Shown here one piece after another: positions 1 to 7,490 of a stretch of 64,000 bases of DNA. Source of the DNA: Providencia manganoxydans. Its GTDB lineage: Bacteria > Pseudomonadota > Gammaproteobacteria > Enterobacterales > Enterobacteriaceae. The notes under the pieces are model-generated. The model saw only the letters and a list, made by a program, of their open reading frames with translations, did not search any database and was not told where the DNA came from. Made by a program: the position numbers and the translations under genes. The stretch's first letter is position 1. Each line of letters begins with the position of its first letter. The stretch covers positions 3,782,001-3,846,000 of the forward strand of contig NZ_CP067099.1 in assembly GCF_016618195.1 (NCBI RefSeq), in the 5' to 3' direction.

Positions 1-2
1 GC

Positions 3-407
3 GACACGGTGAAAGTTACCAAGCTCGACCGCCTAGCACGCAACACAAAGCATCTGCTGGAGATTTCAGACCACTTAGAAGCAAAACAAGTCCGACTGCT
101 CATTATGAACATCGGCATTGATACAGGTACGCCTACGGGCAAACTGATGTTAACCATGATTGGTGCCATCGCCACGTTCGAACGTGAAATCATGCTAGAG
201 CGTCAAGCCGAAGGTATCGCCTTGGCTAAGCAGCAAGGCAAATACATAGGCCGCAAAGCAACGGCTAGGGAGAAATCACAAGAAATCATTGAGCTGGTTG
301 AACTTGGACTCAGTAAGCCGGACATATCGCGTCAACTCGGCATTGGCATTACTAGCATTTATCGAATCATCAGGGAAAACCGCCCTGATTTACTGGAAAA
401 AAGGTAA
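3..407 (+). CDS. Serine recombinase (resolvase/invertase family), 5' end outside window
   Basis: This is the C-terminal two thirds of a small serine site-specific recombinase. The frame is open from the window edge; codon 9-11 is GTG in the middle of the conserved stretch DTVKVTKLDRLARNT, so it is not the true start and the catalytic serine lies upstream of the window. Visible family motifs are the KLDRLARN helix, the LMLTMIGAIATFEREIMLER segment and a C-terminal helix-turn-helix (KPDISRQLGIGITSIYRII). Such enzymes cut at a dimer site and either resolve cointegrates or invert DNA. The stop overlaps the next start by one base (TAATG), so the two are probably co-transcribed. Confidence 0.9.
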   Translation, partial: DTVKVTKLDRLARNTKHLLEISDHLEAKQVRLLIMNIGIDTGTPTGKLMLTMIGAIATFEREIMLERQAEGIALAKQQGKYIGRKATAREKSQEIIELVELGLSKPDISRQLGIGITSIYRIIRENRPDLLEKR

Positions 408-748
408 TGAAGTACTTAAAAATCATCCTAACACTAGCTGTATTGTATACCACTGTTGGCTATGCCAGCACTGTCAATATAAAGCTTGTATGCACAAATG
501 GTATTCGGTTAGACATGATAATACCTGACGATGTTAAACAATCATCAATCTCAATGGAAGGTTTACCTTTTCTACCATTCAGTCATTACGAAGGAACAAC
601 AGATAACCCAATCGCCATATTTGCAAACAAAGAATACTACATCAAAACGTTAATAAAAATTCATGACCAAAAAGGAAGGTCAGAAATGTTTTTACTTTTT
701 CGTGATCGCTGGATTCCTTGTACATCAACAAAAGCAACGCAACAGTAA
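407..748 (+). CDS. Small secreted protein of unknown function
   Basis: I do not recognise this 113-residue protein. It has a clear Sec signal peptide (MKYLKIILTLAVLYTTVGYA, cleavage likely before STVN) and two cysteines (CTNG near residue 29 and IPCTS near 104) that could form a disulphide in the periplasm. Its ATG overlaps the recombinase stop, so it is translationally coupled to it, and the membrane protein gene follows after 20 bases. A cargo gene of the element carrying the recombinase is the simplest reading. Confidence 0.6.
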   Translation: MKYLKIILTLAVLYTTVGYASTVNIKLVCTNGIRLDMIIPDDVKQSSISMEGLPFLPFSHYEGTTDNPIAIFANKEYYIKTLIKIHDQKGRSEMFLLFRDRWIPCTSTKATQQ

Positions 749-768
749 GAACATCAGGAAACTAACTT

Positions 769-1587
769 ATGACAAACATTTCAAAACTCTTGTTAATCAT
801 TGGCTGCTTAGTTGCTATTGGTTCAATCTTATACACTCAAGAAATAATCGGAGCGTATACCTTTAGCACATATCGTTTCTATACTGATACAGTATTTGTC
901 AGAATTTTGCTATTCATTACCTCATTAATCATATCTGCAAGCTTCTACCCTGCCTTTGCTGATACAATTGAATCAAGAGCAAAAACTGACATAGCCCAAG
1001 GTATCGCATGCATTATCATTGGAGTAGTCGTCTCACTATTCTATATGTACGAATTTAATAGCATTGTCCTCTATGCGCTATCAATTGCGACTCCAATATC
1101 CATTGGTATTGGCATGAATATATTAACCAAAGGAAAGCGTTTACCTAACAAATATATTACATTATGTATATTAGTCATCATGCTATTAGCTGCTTATCCC
1201 TTTGTAACAATGAACTTGTTTGATACTGATGAATATTCACGCCGTATGGGGAATTTAATATACCACGGAGCAACAGGCATCTACGTAATAATTGCTTCAA
1301 TCATCGGCTCGATTAGCATGATTTACTTTACGGAAAAACAAAAAAGTAAAGAAAAACTGTTTGCTCCCCAAGAATTCATCTCAACACTAACAAAGTTATC
1401 AGCGTTAAAGAATGCCGACATGTTGAGTGAAGAGGAATTTAACTATCAGAAAAACGAGTTAATCAAAAGCATTACCAATAAAAAACTTAATGGCGATCAC
1501 CTGACATTTCTTGCTCAGCTCGCAGAGCTCAAGCAGCAAACGATGTTAACCAATGAAGATATCACCAATATCAAAAAGGTAATTTAA
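769..1587 (+). CDS. Multi-pass membrane protein with C-terminal SHOCT-like motifs
   Basis: This 272-residue protein has about six hydrophobic segments (roughly residues 5-22, 45-63, 79-110, 128-150, 165-188) followed by a soluble tail. The tail has a SHOCT-type motif (LTKLSALKNADMLSEEEFNY, about 205-225) and a second degenerate copy (FLAQLAELKQQTMLTNED, about 246-263). SHOCT motifs are short helical pairs often found at the ends of bacterial membrane proteins and are thought to mediate oligomerisation. The gene lies 20 bp after the small secreted protein. Function is unknown; membrane location is the only firm statement. Confidence 0.65.
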   Translation: MTNISKLLLIIGCLVAIGSILYTQEIIGAYTFSTYRFYTDTVFVRILLFITSLIISASFYPAFADTIESRAKTDIAQGIACIIIGVVVSLFYMYEFNSIVLYALSIATPISIGIGMNILTKGKRLPNKYITLCILVIMLLAAYPFVTMNLFDTDEYSRRMGNLIYHGATGIYVIIASIIGSISMIYFTEKQKSKEKLFAPQEFISTLTKLSALKNADMLSEEEFNYQKNELIKSITNKKLNGDHLTFLAQLAELKQQTMLTNEDITNIKKVI

Positions 1588-1596
1588 TGCCTAACC

Positions 1597-1624
1597 ACCA
1601 GCTAGATTATAACCTCTAGCTGGT
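1597..1624 (+). terminator. Stem-loop after the membrane protein gene
   Basis: ACCAGCTAG (1597-1605) pairs perfectly with CTAGCTGGT (1616-1624) around a 10-base loop, nine bases after the stop codon. There is no strong T-run, so it may be a weak or factor-dependent terminator. Confidence 0.45.
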
Positions 1625-1725
1625 CATAAAAAACTTGAAAAATGGTACAAAACAGTGGTACATTGCTCCTCGAAGCGAAAACGTAACCGACTGTTAATCA
1701 ATAAAAAGTTGGTATAGAACGCGTA

Positions 1726-1755
1726 TCCTTGGTTCGATTCCGAGTCCGGGCACCA
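1726..1755 (+). other. tRNA-Phe 3'-end fragment: attachment (att) site of a P4-type element
   Basis: The 30 bases match the T-arm and acceptor 3' half of enterobacterial tRNA-Phe as I remember it (GGTTCGATTCC, then GAGTCCGGGCACCA). The 5' half of a tRNA is not present, so this is not a functional tRNA gene but the 3' copy left by integration at a tRNA-Phe locus. An integrase gene begins 196 bp downstream. An integrase normally sits next to the complete tRNA; finding only the 3' fragment here suggests two elements in tandem, with the intact tRNA upstream of the window. Confidence 0.8.
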
Positions 1756-1879
1756 CCTTATTATCAACAGACGTCAACCGACGTCTGTTTTTGTTTGTGA
1801 AGCCCGCTAAAATCAACACTCTCCCAAAGTTTCAACTCAACTGAATTCTACTCGACCCTACCCACATCAACCCTATTGT

Positions 1880-1928
1880 GCGGGTACAATTGCGGGTATA
1901 CACTAGTTCGATAGAATTTTGTACCCGC
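1880..1928 (+). repeat. Repeated GCGGGTACAA-type motifs between att and int
   Basis: GCGGGTACAA (1880-1889) is followed by a variant direct copy GCGGGTATA (1892-1900) and a perfect inverted copy TTGTACCCGC (1919-1928), just upstream of the integrase start. Related TGGTACA repeats lie on the other side of the att site near 1640-1665. The placement fits integrase arm-binding sites or autoregulatory operators; this is inference from position and symmetry. Confidence 0.5.
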
Positions 1929-1950
1929 TTTATCTCTCAGGAAGCTCACT

Positions 1951-3219
1951 ATGGCACTGACTGACGCTAAAATTCGGGCGGCTAAACCCGATGTGAAATC
2001 CTATAAATTAACCGATGATGCAGGTCTGCACTTATTGATTCACACCAATGGTTCTAAATACTGGCGATTACGCTATCGCCACTTAGGTAAAGAGAAAACC
2101 TTAGCCTTGGGTTTATACCCTGATGTGCCTTTATCTGAAGCAAGGCTTAAACGCGATGAAGCCAGAAAACTGATTGCTGATGGCATTGATCCCTGTGAGC
2201 AAAAACGTGTGGCTAAAACAGCTTCTGATGCTAATCTCTCTTTTGAAACCATCGCAAGACAATGGCATGCCAGCAATAAAAAATGGTCTGAATCACACAG
2301 TGAAAAGGTTTTAAAGAGTTTGGAGTCGCATGTATTCCCATACATTGGTCTACGTGATATCACTACCCTCAAAACACCTGATCTACTGATCCCTATCCGT
2401 GCAGCAGAAAGTAAAGAGATTTATGAAATAGCGGCGCGTTTACAGCAACGTATCGCTGCTGTCATGCGTTATGCGGTGCAATAATCAGGTATTATTGGCT
2501 ATAACCCTGCTATTGATACCGCAGGGGCTGTAACGACTGTACAACGCCAACACCGTCCAACTCTTAACCTTGACCGTCTACCTGAACTCATCGCCCGTAT
2601 CGATGCTTATAAAGGGCAACCCGTCACTCGCCTAGCCGTGATGTTAAATTTATTAGTATTTATTAGATCAAGCGAACTTCGCTATGCGCGTTGGTCTGAA
2701 ATTGACTTCGATAAAGCCTTATGGACTATTCCTGCTCAGCGAAAGCCTATACTCGGAGTTAAATTCTCTCACAGAGGCGCTAAAATGCGCACTCCGCATT
2801 TAGTTCCCCTTAGCCACCAAGCCATCACTATACTGAAAGAAATTTGGACATGGACGGGTGAACATGAATTGATCCTAACGGGCGCTCATAATCCCTTTAA
2901 ACCCATGAGTGAAAATACAGTCAATAAAGCCTTACGTGTGATGGGCTATGATACGAAGACTGAAATTTGTGGGCACGGTTTTAGAACGATGGCGTGTAGT
3001 TCATTAGTTGAATCAGGTTTATGGTCGAAAGATGCAGTAGAAAGGCAAATGAGCCACCAAGAACGTAACTCAGTGAGGGCTGCTTATATTCATAAGGCAG
3101 AACATATTGAGGAAAGGCGATTGATGGTACAGTGGTGGGCGGATTATTTGGATGCTAATCAGGAACAAACTATTTCCCCCTTTGATTTTGCCAAGTTTAA
3201 TAATCCAATGAATCACTAA
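1951..3219 (+). pseudogene. int: P4-type tyrosine integrase interrupted by one in-frame TAA
   Basis: Both halves lie in the same frame; the only lesion is TAA at 2482-2484, after which the frame is open (SGIIGYNPAIDTAG) to the stop at 3217-3219. Without it the protein would be about 422 residues, normal for this family. The N-terminal half has the arm-binding domain (MALTDAKIRAAKPD, LHLLIHTNGSKYWRLRY). The catalytic half has SSELRYARW (first Arg), GHGFRTMA (His and Arg), MSHQERN (His) and AAYIH (Tyr nucleophile). It would recombine at the tRNA-Phe 3' end beside it. As read, the first 177 residues lack the active site, so the element is probably immobile unless the stop is read through or is a sequencing error. 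Confidence 0.85.
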
Positions 3220-3414
3220 GACTTTAACGATGTCATATAGGAGATCCATTTGCAATACGAGAAGTCAAGTAATGCGGTAATATGCCGACTACATGGATTC
3301 TTTGGAAAGCCAAAATAAAGTGATTTCGAAATAGCTTATGCCTAAAAACGTAATCATGAACACAGTTTTATTATAATGCATTTTAGTTTGTAACCCATAT
3401 TCCACCAAAGCAAG

Positions 3415-3466
3415 AGCCTCTGTCCTGATGAACTGACCCTAGTTTATTGGACAGGGGCTTTTTTCG
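3415..3466 (+). terminator. Rho-independent terminator
   Basis: AGCCTCTGTCC (3415-3425) pairs with GGACAGGGGCT (3449-3459; one G-T wobble) around a 23-base loop, followed directly by a T-run to about 3464. It could end transcription from the integrase side. Confidence 0.65.
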
Positions 3467-3548
3467 TTTTAACCCGCGCAAAATGAAATCATGATAGAAA
3501 GCATAACATGTTATCGGGACTGTAAGGCAACTCATTATCCTGCTCTAA

Positions 3549-3680
3549 AACGTCATTAATCATTTTTAAAGCGAGTTGCCTGTTTTTCAGCTGATTGGCT
3601 TTTTATATCAATATCATCTTCTAAAGGGAAATTGATCCCTTTATCAAAATATCGCCATTAATTAAATCACAATACATCAA
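3549..3680 (+). repeat. ardA upstream region, copy A of a diverged direct repeat
   Basis: About 130 bp directly upstream of ardA resemble 6003-6136 in the same orientation. Shared blocks include TTTTTAAAGCGAG, CTGTTTTTCAGCT, TTTATAT and CCCTTTATCAAAATAT, at roughly three-quarters identity by eye. The block probably carries the promoter of ardA. Confidence 0.75.
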
Positions 3681-3689
3681 TAATAGGAC

Positions 3690-4280
3690 ATGAATATGTG
3701 TATAACAGCGACAGCTTCCCCATGCCTAAAATCGGGAATGATTTCTGTTTTTATTACGAACTTAGGAAAATATAACGAAGGTGAACTGGTTGGTGAATGG
3801 CTTGAGCTTCCGGCAACCTCAAAAGAAATAGAATACTGCTTAATGCGGATTGGCATTGATGGTATTCAGTATGAAGAGTATTTCTTGACGGACTATGAAT
3901 CTTCAATTGATGGCCTTTCGTCTTACATTTCAGAATACAGTCTTTTAGATGAGTTGAACGAGTTAGCCACGCAATTAGCCATGTTATCGCCTGATGAAAT
4001 TGATCTTTATCAGGCGGCAGTTGAAATCGGTTCTTCAGCGAGTTCAATCCATGATTTAATTCATTTAGCGAATAATTTAGATTCTTTCCAGCAATTAGCG
4101 GGAGTCAATAATGAATATGATTTAGGTTATTACTGGTTAGAAGAAAGTGGTTCTTATGATTTAGCACAATTGGGTCATTTATCCCATTACTTTGACTATG
4201 AACGCTATGGACGTGATGTTTACCTTGAACAAGGAGGAATTTTTCACAGTGGAGGATATGTTTATCATACGAGTGGGTAG
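3690..4280 (+). CDS. ardA: ArdA-type antirestriction protein
   Basis: ArdA is an acidic DNA-mimic protein that occupies the DNA groove of type I restriction-modification enzymes and protects incoming DNA. This 196-residue product is rich in Asp and Glu and shows family landmarks: the N-terminal VFITNLGKYNEGELVGEW, YEEYFLTDYES, and the C-terminal LAQLGHLSHYFDYERYGRDV. The ATG at 3690 gives the expected length. It acts in the cytoplasm during element transfer. It sits beside a remnant resembling a type I restriction subunit. Confidence 0.92.
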   Translation: MNMCITATASPCLKSGMISVFITNLGKYNEGELVGEWLELPATSKEIEYCLMRIGIDGIQYEEYFLTDYESSIDGLSSYISEYSLLDELNELATQLAMLSPDEIDLYQAAVEIGSSASSIHDLIHLANNLDSFQQLAGVNNEYDLGYYWLEESGSYDLAQLGHLSHYFDYERYGRDVYLEQGGIFHSGGYVYHTSG

Positions 4281-4400
4281 ATAGGATAACAGAATGAGAT
4301 TCAATCCGCTTTCATCCCTTAAGGCGGGAAATAAAGAATGCTGTGGTACCCCAATAACATCCATAATCTAGAACGTTAATCAAACTAAACTCTATTTTAA

Positions 4401-4430
4401 GCCATCTTTACGGGTATCCGTAAAGATGGC
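4401..4430. terminator. Perfect 13-bp stem-loop between ardA and the restriction remnant
   Basis: GCCATCTTTACGG (4401-4413) pairs perfectly with CCGTAAAGATGGC (4418-4430) around GTAT. It lies between two convergent genes, and AT-rich runs follow on both sides, so it could terminate both. Confidence 0.6.
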
Positions 4431-4475
4431 TATTGTGGTGTTATTTTTTATTTAATCAAGCTGTTAAATAGATAC

Positions 4476-4726
4476 TTACCTTCCTATGATGACAAGCGAA
4501 AACCAAGATGAACTTAAGTGCTTATTCATGGCTAGCGTGATTTCATGGGTATTGTCATTTTCTATAATGGAATGATCCCAACGCATACCTTGTATTTTGG
4601 CAGCTTCTAAATGTTGGTTAAAGGTGTTAAACAGTTTTGCAAATTTTCCACAGGCTTCGATATCGTCAGGGAGTTTTTCGAAATTAGCTATCCCTGCATT
4701 GATAAACAGTTCACTAATTTCTGATC
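4476..4726 (-). pseudogene. C-terminal remnant resembling a type I restriction HsdR subunit
   Basis: On the minus strand an open frame of 82 residues runs from the left end of the insertion sequence to TAA at 4478-4476. It contains LPDDIEACGKFAKLF, NTFNQHLEAAKIQGMRWD. This resembles the helical C-terminal region of EcoR124-type HsdR subunits, from memory of that family; I could not run a search. There is no start codon or upstream part: the gene is cut off at the IS edge, and the sequence beyond the IS does not obviously continue it. A protein search with this fragment would settle the identity. Confidence 0.5.
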
Positions 4727-4785
4727 TGCTTTAATCAAACAGGACACTTTAATAATGGAATATAATCCAATTATTGAGGTGTTAA

Positions 4786-5082
4786 ATGAAAAAACGAACA
4801 AACAGAATTTATACTACTGAGTTTAAGCAAGAAGCGGTCGCATTAGTCACCGAACAAGGTTATAGCGTCCCAAAAGCGGCAGCTTCTTTAGGGATCACCG
4901 ATAAATTACTTTATAACTGAAATAACTGGAAAGCAAAATTCGACGCTGAGCAATCAGGTAGCAGCTTGAATTCCGATGAGAGAGCTGAATTATTAAGGCT
5001 TCGAAAAGAAAATAAAGAACTTAGGATGGAGAAAGAGATCCTAAAAAAAGCCAGCGCCCTCCTGCTAAAGGAAACCAAGTAG
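4786..5082 (+). pseudogene. IS3-family OrfA with premature TGA
   Basis: OrfA of the IS, a 99-codon frame broken at codon 45 by TGA (4918-4920) within LLYN-stop-NNWKAKFDAEQ. It starts MKKRTNRIYTTEFKQEAVAL with the helix-turn-helix that binds the IS ends, and ends with the leucine-zipper-like LRLRKENKELRMEKEILKKA. The first 44 residues would lack the dimerisation part. Confidence 0.85.
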
Positions 5083-5945
5083 CGTTTAAAACGATTAAGC
5101 AATTATCTTCACAGTTTCCCGTGTTGAAGCTCTGCAAGTTAATGAAAATAAGTCGTTCTACCTACTACGCTTGGCTTAAACGCCCAGCAAAATTGATCTC
5201 CGCAGAACAACTTAGCCTGTACCGCAGAGCCAAAGCTATTTTTGAACAGAGTCGAAATAGCTTAGGTTATAGAACGTTACGTAAACGGTTATGCAAAGAG
5301 GGCTTTAGCGTGAGTGCTTATGGCGTTCAAAAGCTAATGGCTCAGCTTGATCTAATCGTCACTCAGCGTGTTGCTTATAAAGTCACCACAAAACGCAAAC
5401 ACAGTGATGCCGTAGCCGATAATTTGCTCAATCAAAATTTTAATCCTCATGCGCCTAACGAAGTGTGGGCGGGTGATGTGACCTATTTAAAAACAGGGGA
5501 AGGCTGGATGTATTTAGCCATCGTGATGGACTTATACTCACGCCGTATAGTGGGTTGGCACATTGATAAACGAATGACGGCAGATTTAGTCAGTAAAGCC
5601 TTGATGAAAGCGTATAATTTACGCCAGCCTGAAAAAGGCTTATTCTTTCATAGTGATAGCGGAGCACAATATACGAGTAAGCGCTATCGTCACTTACTAA
5701 CAAGTTATGGTATTCGAGCAAGTATGGCCGATGTTGGAGCCTGTTGGGATAACGCCGTTGTAGAACGATTTTTTGGTAGCTTAAAGCACGATTGGGTACT
5801 AAAAATCCCATAGCCGACTCGTAAACAGATGAAAGAAGATGTTACTTCGTATATGCGCTATTACAACCAAGAAAGGCTTCATACTGCCAATGGTGATCTG
5901 TCCCCCATTGAGTATGAACAAAATTCCTTAAGAAAAGTGCCCTGA
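5079..5945 (+). pseudogene. IS3-family OrfB (DDE transposase) with premature TAG
   Basis: The frame is open from 5079, overlapping the orfA stop in another frame, and is normally reached by -1 frameshifting from orfA; the first non-ATG start candidate is GTG at 5121. The rve catalytic domain shows the first Asp in WAGDVTYLKT, the second in HSDSGAQYTS and the Glu in CWDNAVVERFFGSLK. TAG at 5811-5813 cuts off the last 44 codons (PTRKQMKEDV to KVP, stop 5943-5945). The DDE triad is kept, but the family's conserved C-terminal YNQERLH region is lost. Confidence 0.85.
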
Positions 5946-5957
5946 TTTAGTTGCGCA

Positions 5958-6328
5958 GAACACTTGCTGCCTAATCGAGAAGTCAGCACACCACCTTGAG
6001 CTAAATCGTTATTAATCGTTTTTTAAAGCGAGCAGTCTGTTTTTCAGCTAATTAGTACTTTATATAAACATCGTCTTTTTAAAAAGAAATAGCTCCCTTT
6101 ATCAAAATATCTTCATTTATTAAAATATAAAACATTATGGAGATTAAAGATAATTTCAGTGGGGTGTTTGTTCCATTTTTTGCCGATTCGATAGATTGTT
6201 ATATAGACAGAATCAACTGAGATATAAAAATATAGTTTTAATTAAAAAATGTAAAATAGAAAAATTGATAATTGAATTGGCAGTAGAAGACTTCTTACTG
6301 CCAATATACCAGTTTTATAATTTCAATT
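5958..6328. other. Intergenic stretch between the IS and fimbrial operon 1
   Basis: No gene is visible. It contains the second copy of the ardA upstream block (6003-6136) and then about 190 bp of AT-rich DNA up to the stop of the tip protein gene. Confidence 0.6.
6003..6136 (+). repeat. Copy B of the ardA upstream block, without a gene behind it
   Basis: This is a diverged direct repeat of 3549-3680 (shared TTTTTTAAAGCGAG, CTGTTTTTCAGCT, CCCTTTATCAAAATAT). In copy A ardA begins right after; here no open frame follows, so a second gene may have been deleted. Confidence 0.75.
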
Positions 6329-7450
6329 TCACTTAACAAATACCGATAAATCTAATGCTCCACTATATACACCCGGCTCAATATAATCCTCATCTTTGCA
6401 GAGGTTCCAATCAATGGTAAACTCACCATAAGTGCCATTTTCATACTCTAAATCAATATCAAAAGTTTCACCATTAAATAGAATATCGCCTTCATCATCA
6501 CAATCTGAACCATTGTTATTGATTATCCCTTCAATATATAAACCATTATCTTCATAATCTTCATTGATTAAATAGAACTTATTAGGTTCATCTTTTATTA
6601 GTCCAGTTTGCAATCGAACAGAGCCTAAAACGGTATTTCCAATATTACTATCACAGTCAATTTCAACGGTGACTCTTTCATAATCAACCAATCCTGTTGA
6701 TTCATCAGAAGCAACATAAAATTTAGGTGAAGTATTACCATTCACATCGATGGTACAAGCATCTAATACATTAATGTTAATCGAGCTAATTAAAACTTGA
6801 GATAAATCGCCTGAAGGTATGGGAGATAACGATGATGCATATAAATTATCAATGCGCTCTAAATTATTTAATGCGATAAAATACTCACCAGGTGCAGCAT
6901 CCTCAGGCGATAAAAATTTAATCACCCCACCAGTTACCGTAATATCAACATTGCGATCTTCATCAGCATCAAAATAGGGCTCATCGCCTCCTGGGTTAGG
7001 AGGGGTTAAGCAATAAGGGTTACCTTCGACTGGCTCCAAATTATCGAGATCAATCACTTCTCCATCGTGGACTCGAACAAATCCTTCGTCTGTTGAACCA
7101 TCATATTTTACCCATTCTGCTGCCGCTGAATAATTCAAGGAAAAGTACCCCACATGATTATTATCTTCATTAATGAGATAAAAGTAATAGTGCCCATCTT
7201 CTTCATAGAGCGAATCTTCACTAATACAAAACCAAACTTCATCCGTAATAGCAATAAACCCATCAACAGTTCTATTTGCAGTATTATTCCTTGGACCACT
7301 TAATGGTACGCTTGCATTCGTCGAAACATAGGCAATTTCTGTATCCGGTGGAATGGTAACATCAATAGTATTAGCAAACCCGAATGAGCTATTCAGTAAA
7401 CATAACGCTAAGATGGCCTTAACGACGTTTCTTTTTAAAGTCAATGCCAT
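6329..7450 (-). CDS. Fimbrial tip/adhesin protein of operon 1
   Basis: This 373-residue exported protein is the last gene of operon 1, right after the usher gene, the usual place of a tip adhesin. A signal peptide ends near residue 26 (FGFA-NTID). The first ~210 residues do not match anything I know and would be the receptor-binding domain. From about residue 230 a pilin-like domain follows (VLDACTIDVNG, with paired cysteines) ending in VYSGALDLSVFVK. It is very acidic. AGGAGTTAAATA precedes the ATG at 7450. Binding target is unknown. Confidence 0.7.
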   Translation of the reverse strand: MALTLKRNVVKAILALCLLNSSFGFANTIDVTIPPDTEIAYVSTNASVPLSGPRNNTANRTVDGFIAITDEVWFCISEDSLYEEDGHYYFYLINEDNNHVGYFSLNYSAAAEWVKYDGSTDEGFVRVHDGEVIDLDNLEPVEGNPYCLTPPNPGGDEPYFDADEDRNVDITVTGGVIKFLSPEDAAPGEYFIALNNLERIDNLYASSLSPIPSGDLSQVLISSININVLDACTIDVNGNTSPKFYVASDESTGLVDYERVTVEIDCDSNIGNTVLGSVRLQTGLIKDEPNKFYLINEDYEDNGLYIEGIINNNGSDCDDEGDILFNGETFDIDLEYENGTYGEFTIDWNLCKDEDYIEPGVYSGALDLSVFVK

Positions 7451-7490
7451 TATTTAACTCCTAAATTTAATCTTCGCCATTTCACGTTAA

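Larger units (their letters stand above)
3220..3689. other. Intergenic stretch before ardA
   Basis: No credible gene is visible. It holds the terminator at 3415-3466 and, from 3549, the copy of the ardA upstream region that is repeated at 6003-6136. Confidence 0.6.
4727..5957 (+). mobile_element. IS3-family insertion sequence, decayed
   Basis: The element is 1231 bp. Its imperfect terminal inverted repeats both begin TGC and share the inner block CAGGRCACTTT (left end from 4727, right end reading inward from 5957). It encodes an OrfA/OrfB transposase pair, each with a nonsense codon. I see no matching target duplication at the two edges, which suggests a later deletion or recombination at one side. 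Confidence 0.8.

Noticed and set aside
1711..1755. A complete tRNA gene
   Set aside because: Only the T-arm and acceptor 3' strand are present; there is no matching 5' acceptor strand or anticodon arm upstream.
2073..2372. Minus-strand open frame within the integrase
   Set aside because: It is the antisense shadow of a clear integrase domain and has no ribosome site.
1951..5945. Alternative genetic code or stop-codon readthrough system
   Set aside because: All three stop codons appear both as normal ends of intact genes and as lesions in mobile genes; decay explains it more simply.
4727..5957. Composite transposon formed by the two IS3-type elements
   Set aside because: The IS at 4727 and the one at 24897 are of different groups with different ends, so they cannot form one composite transposon.
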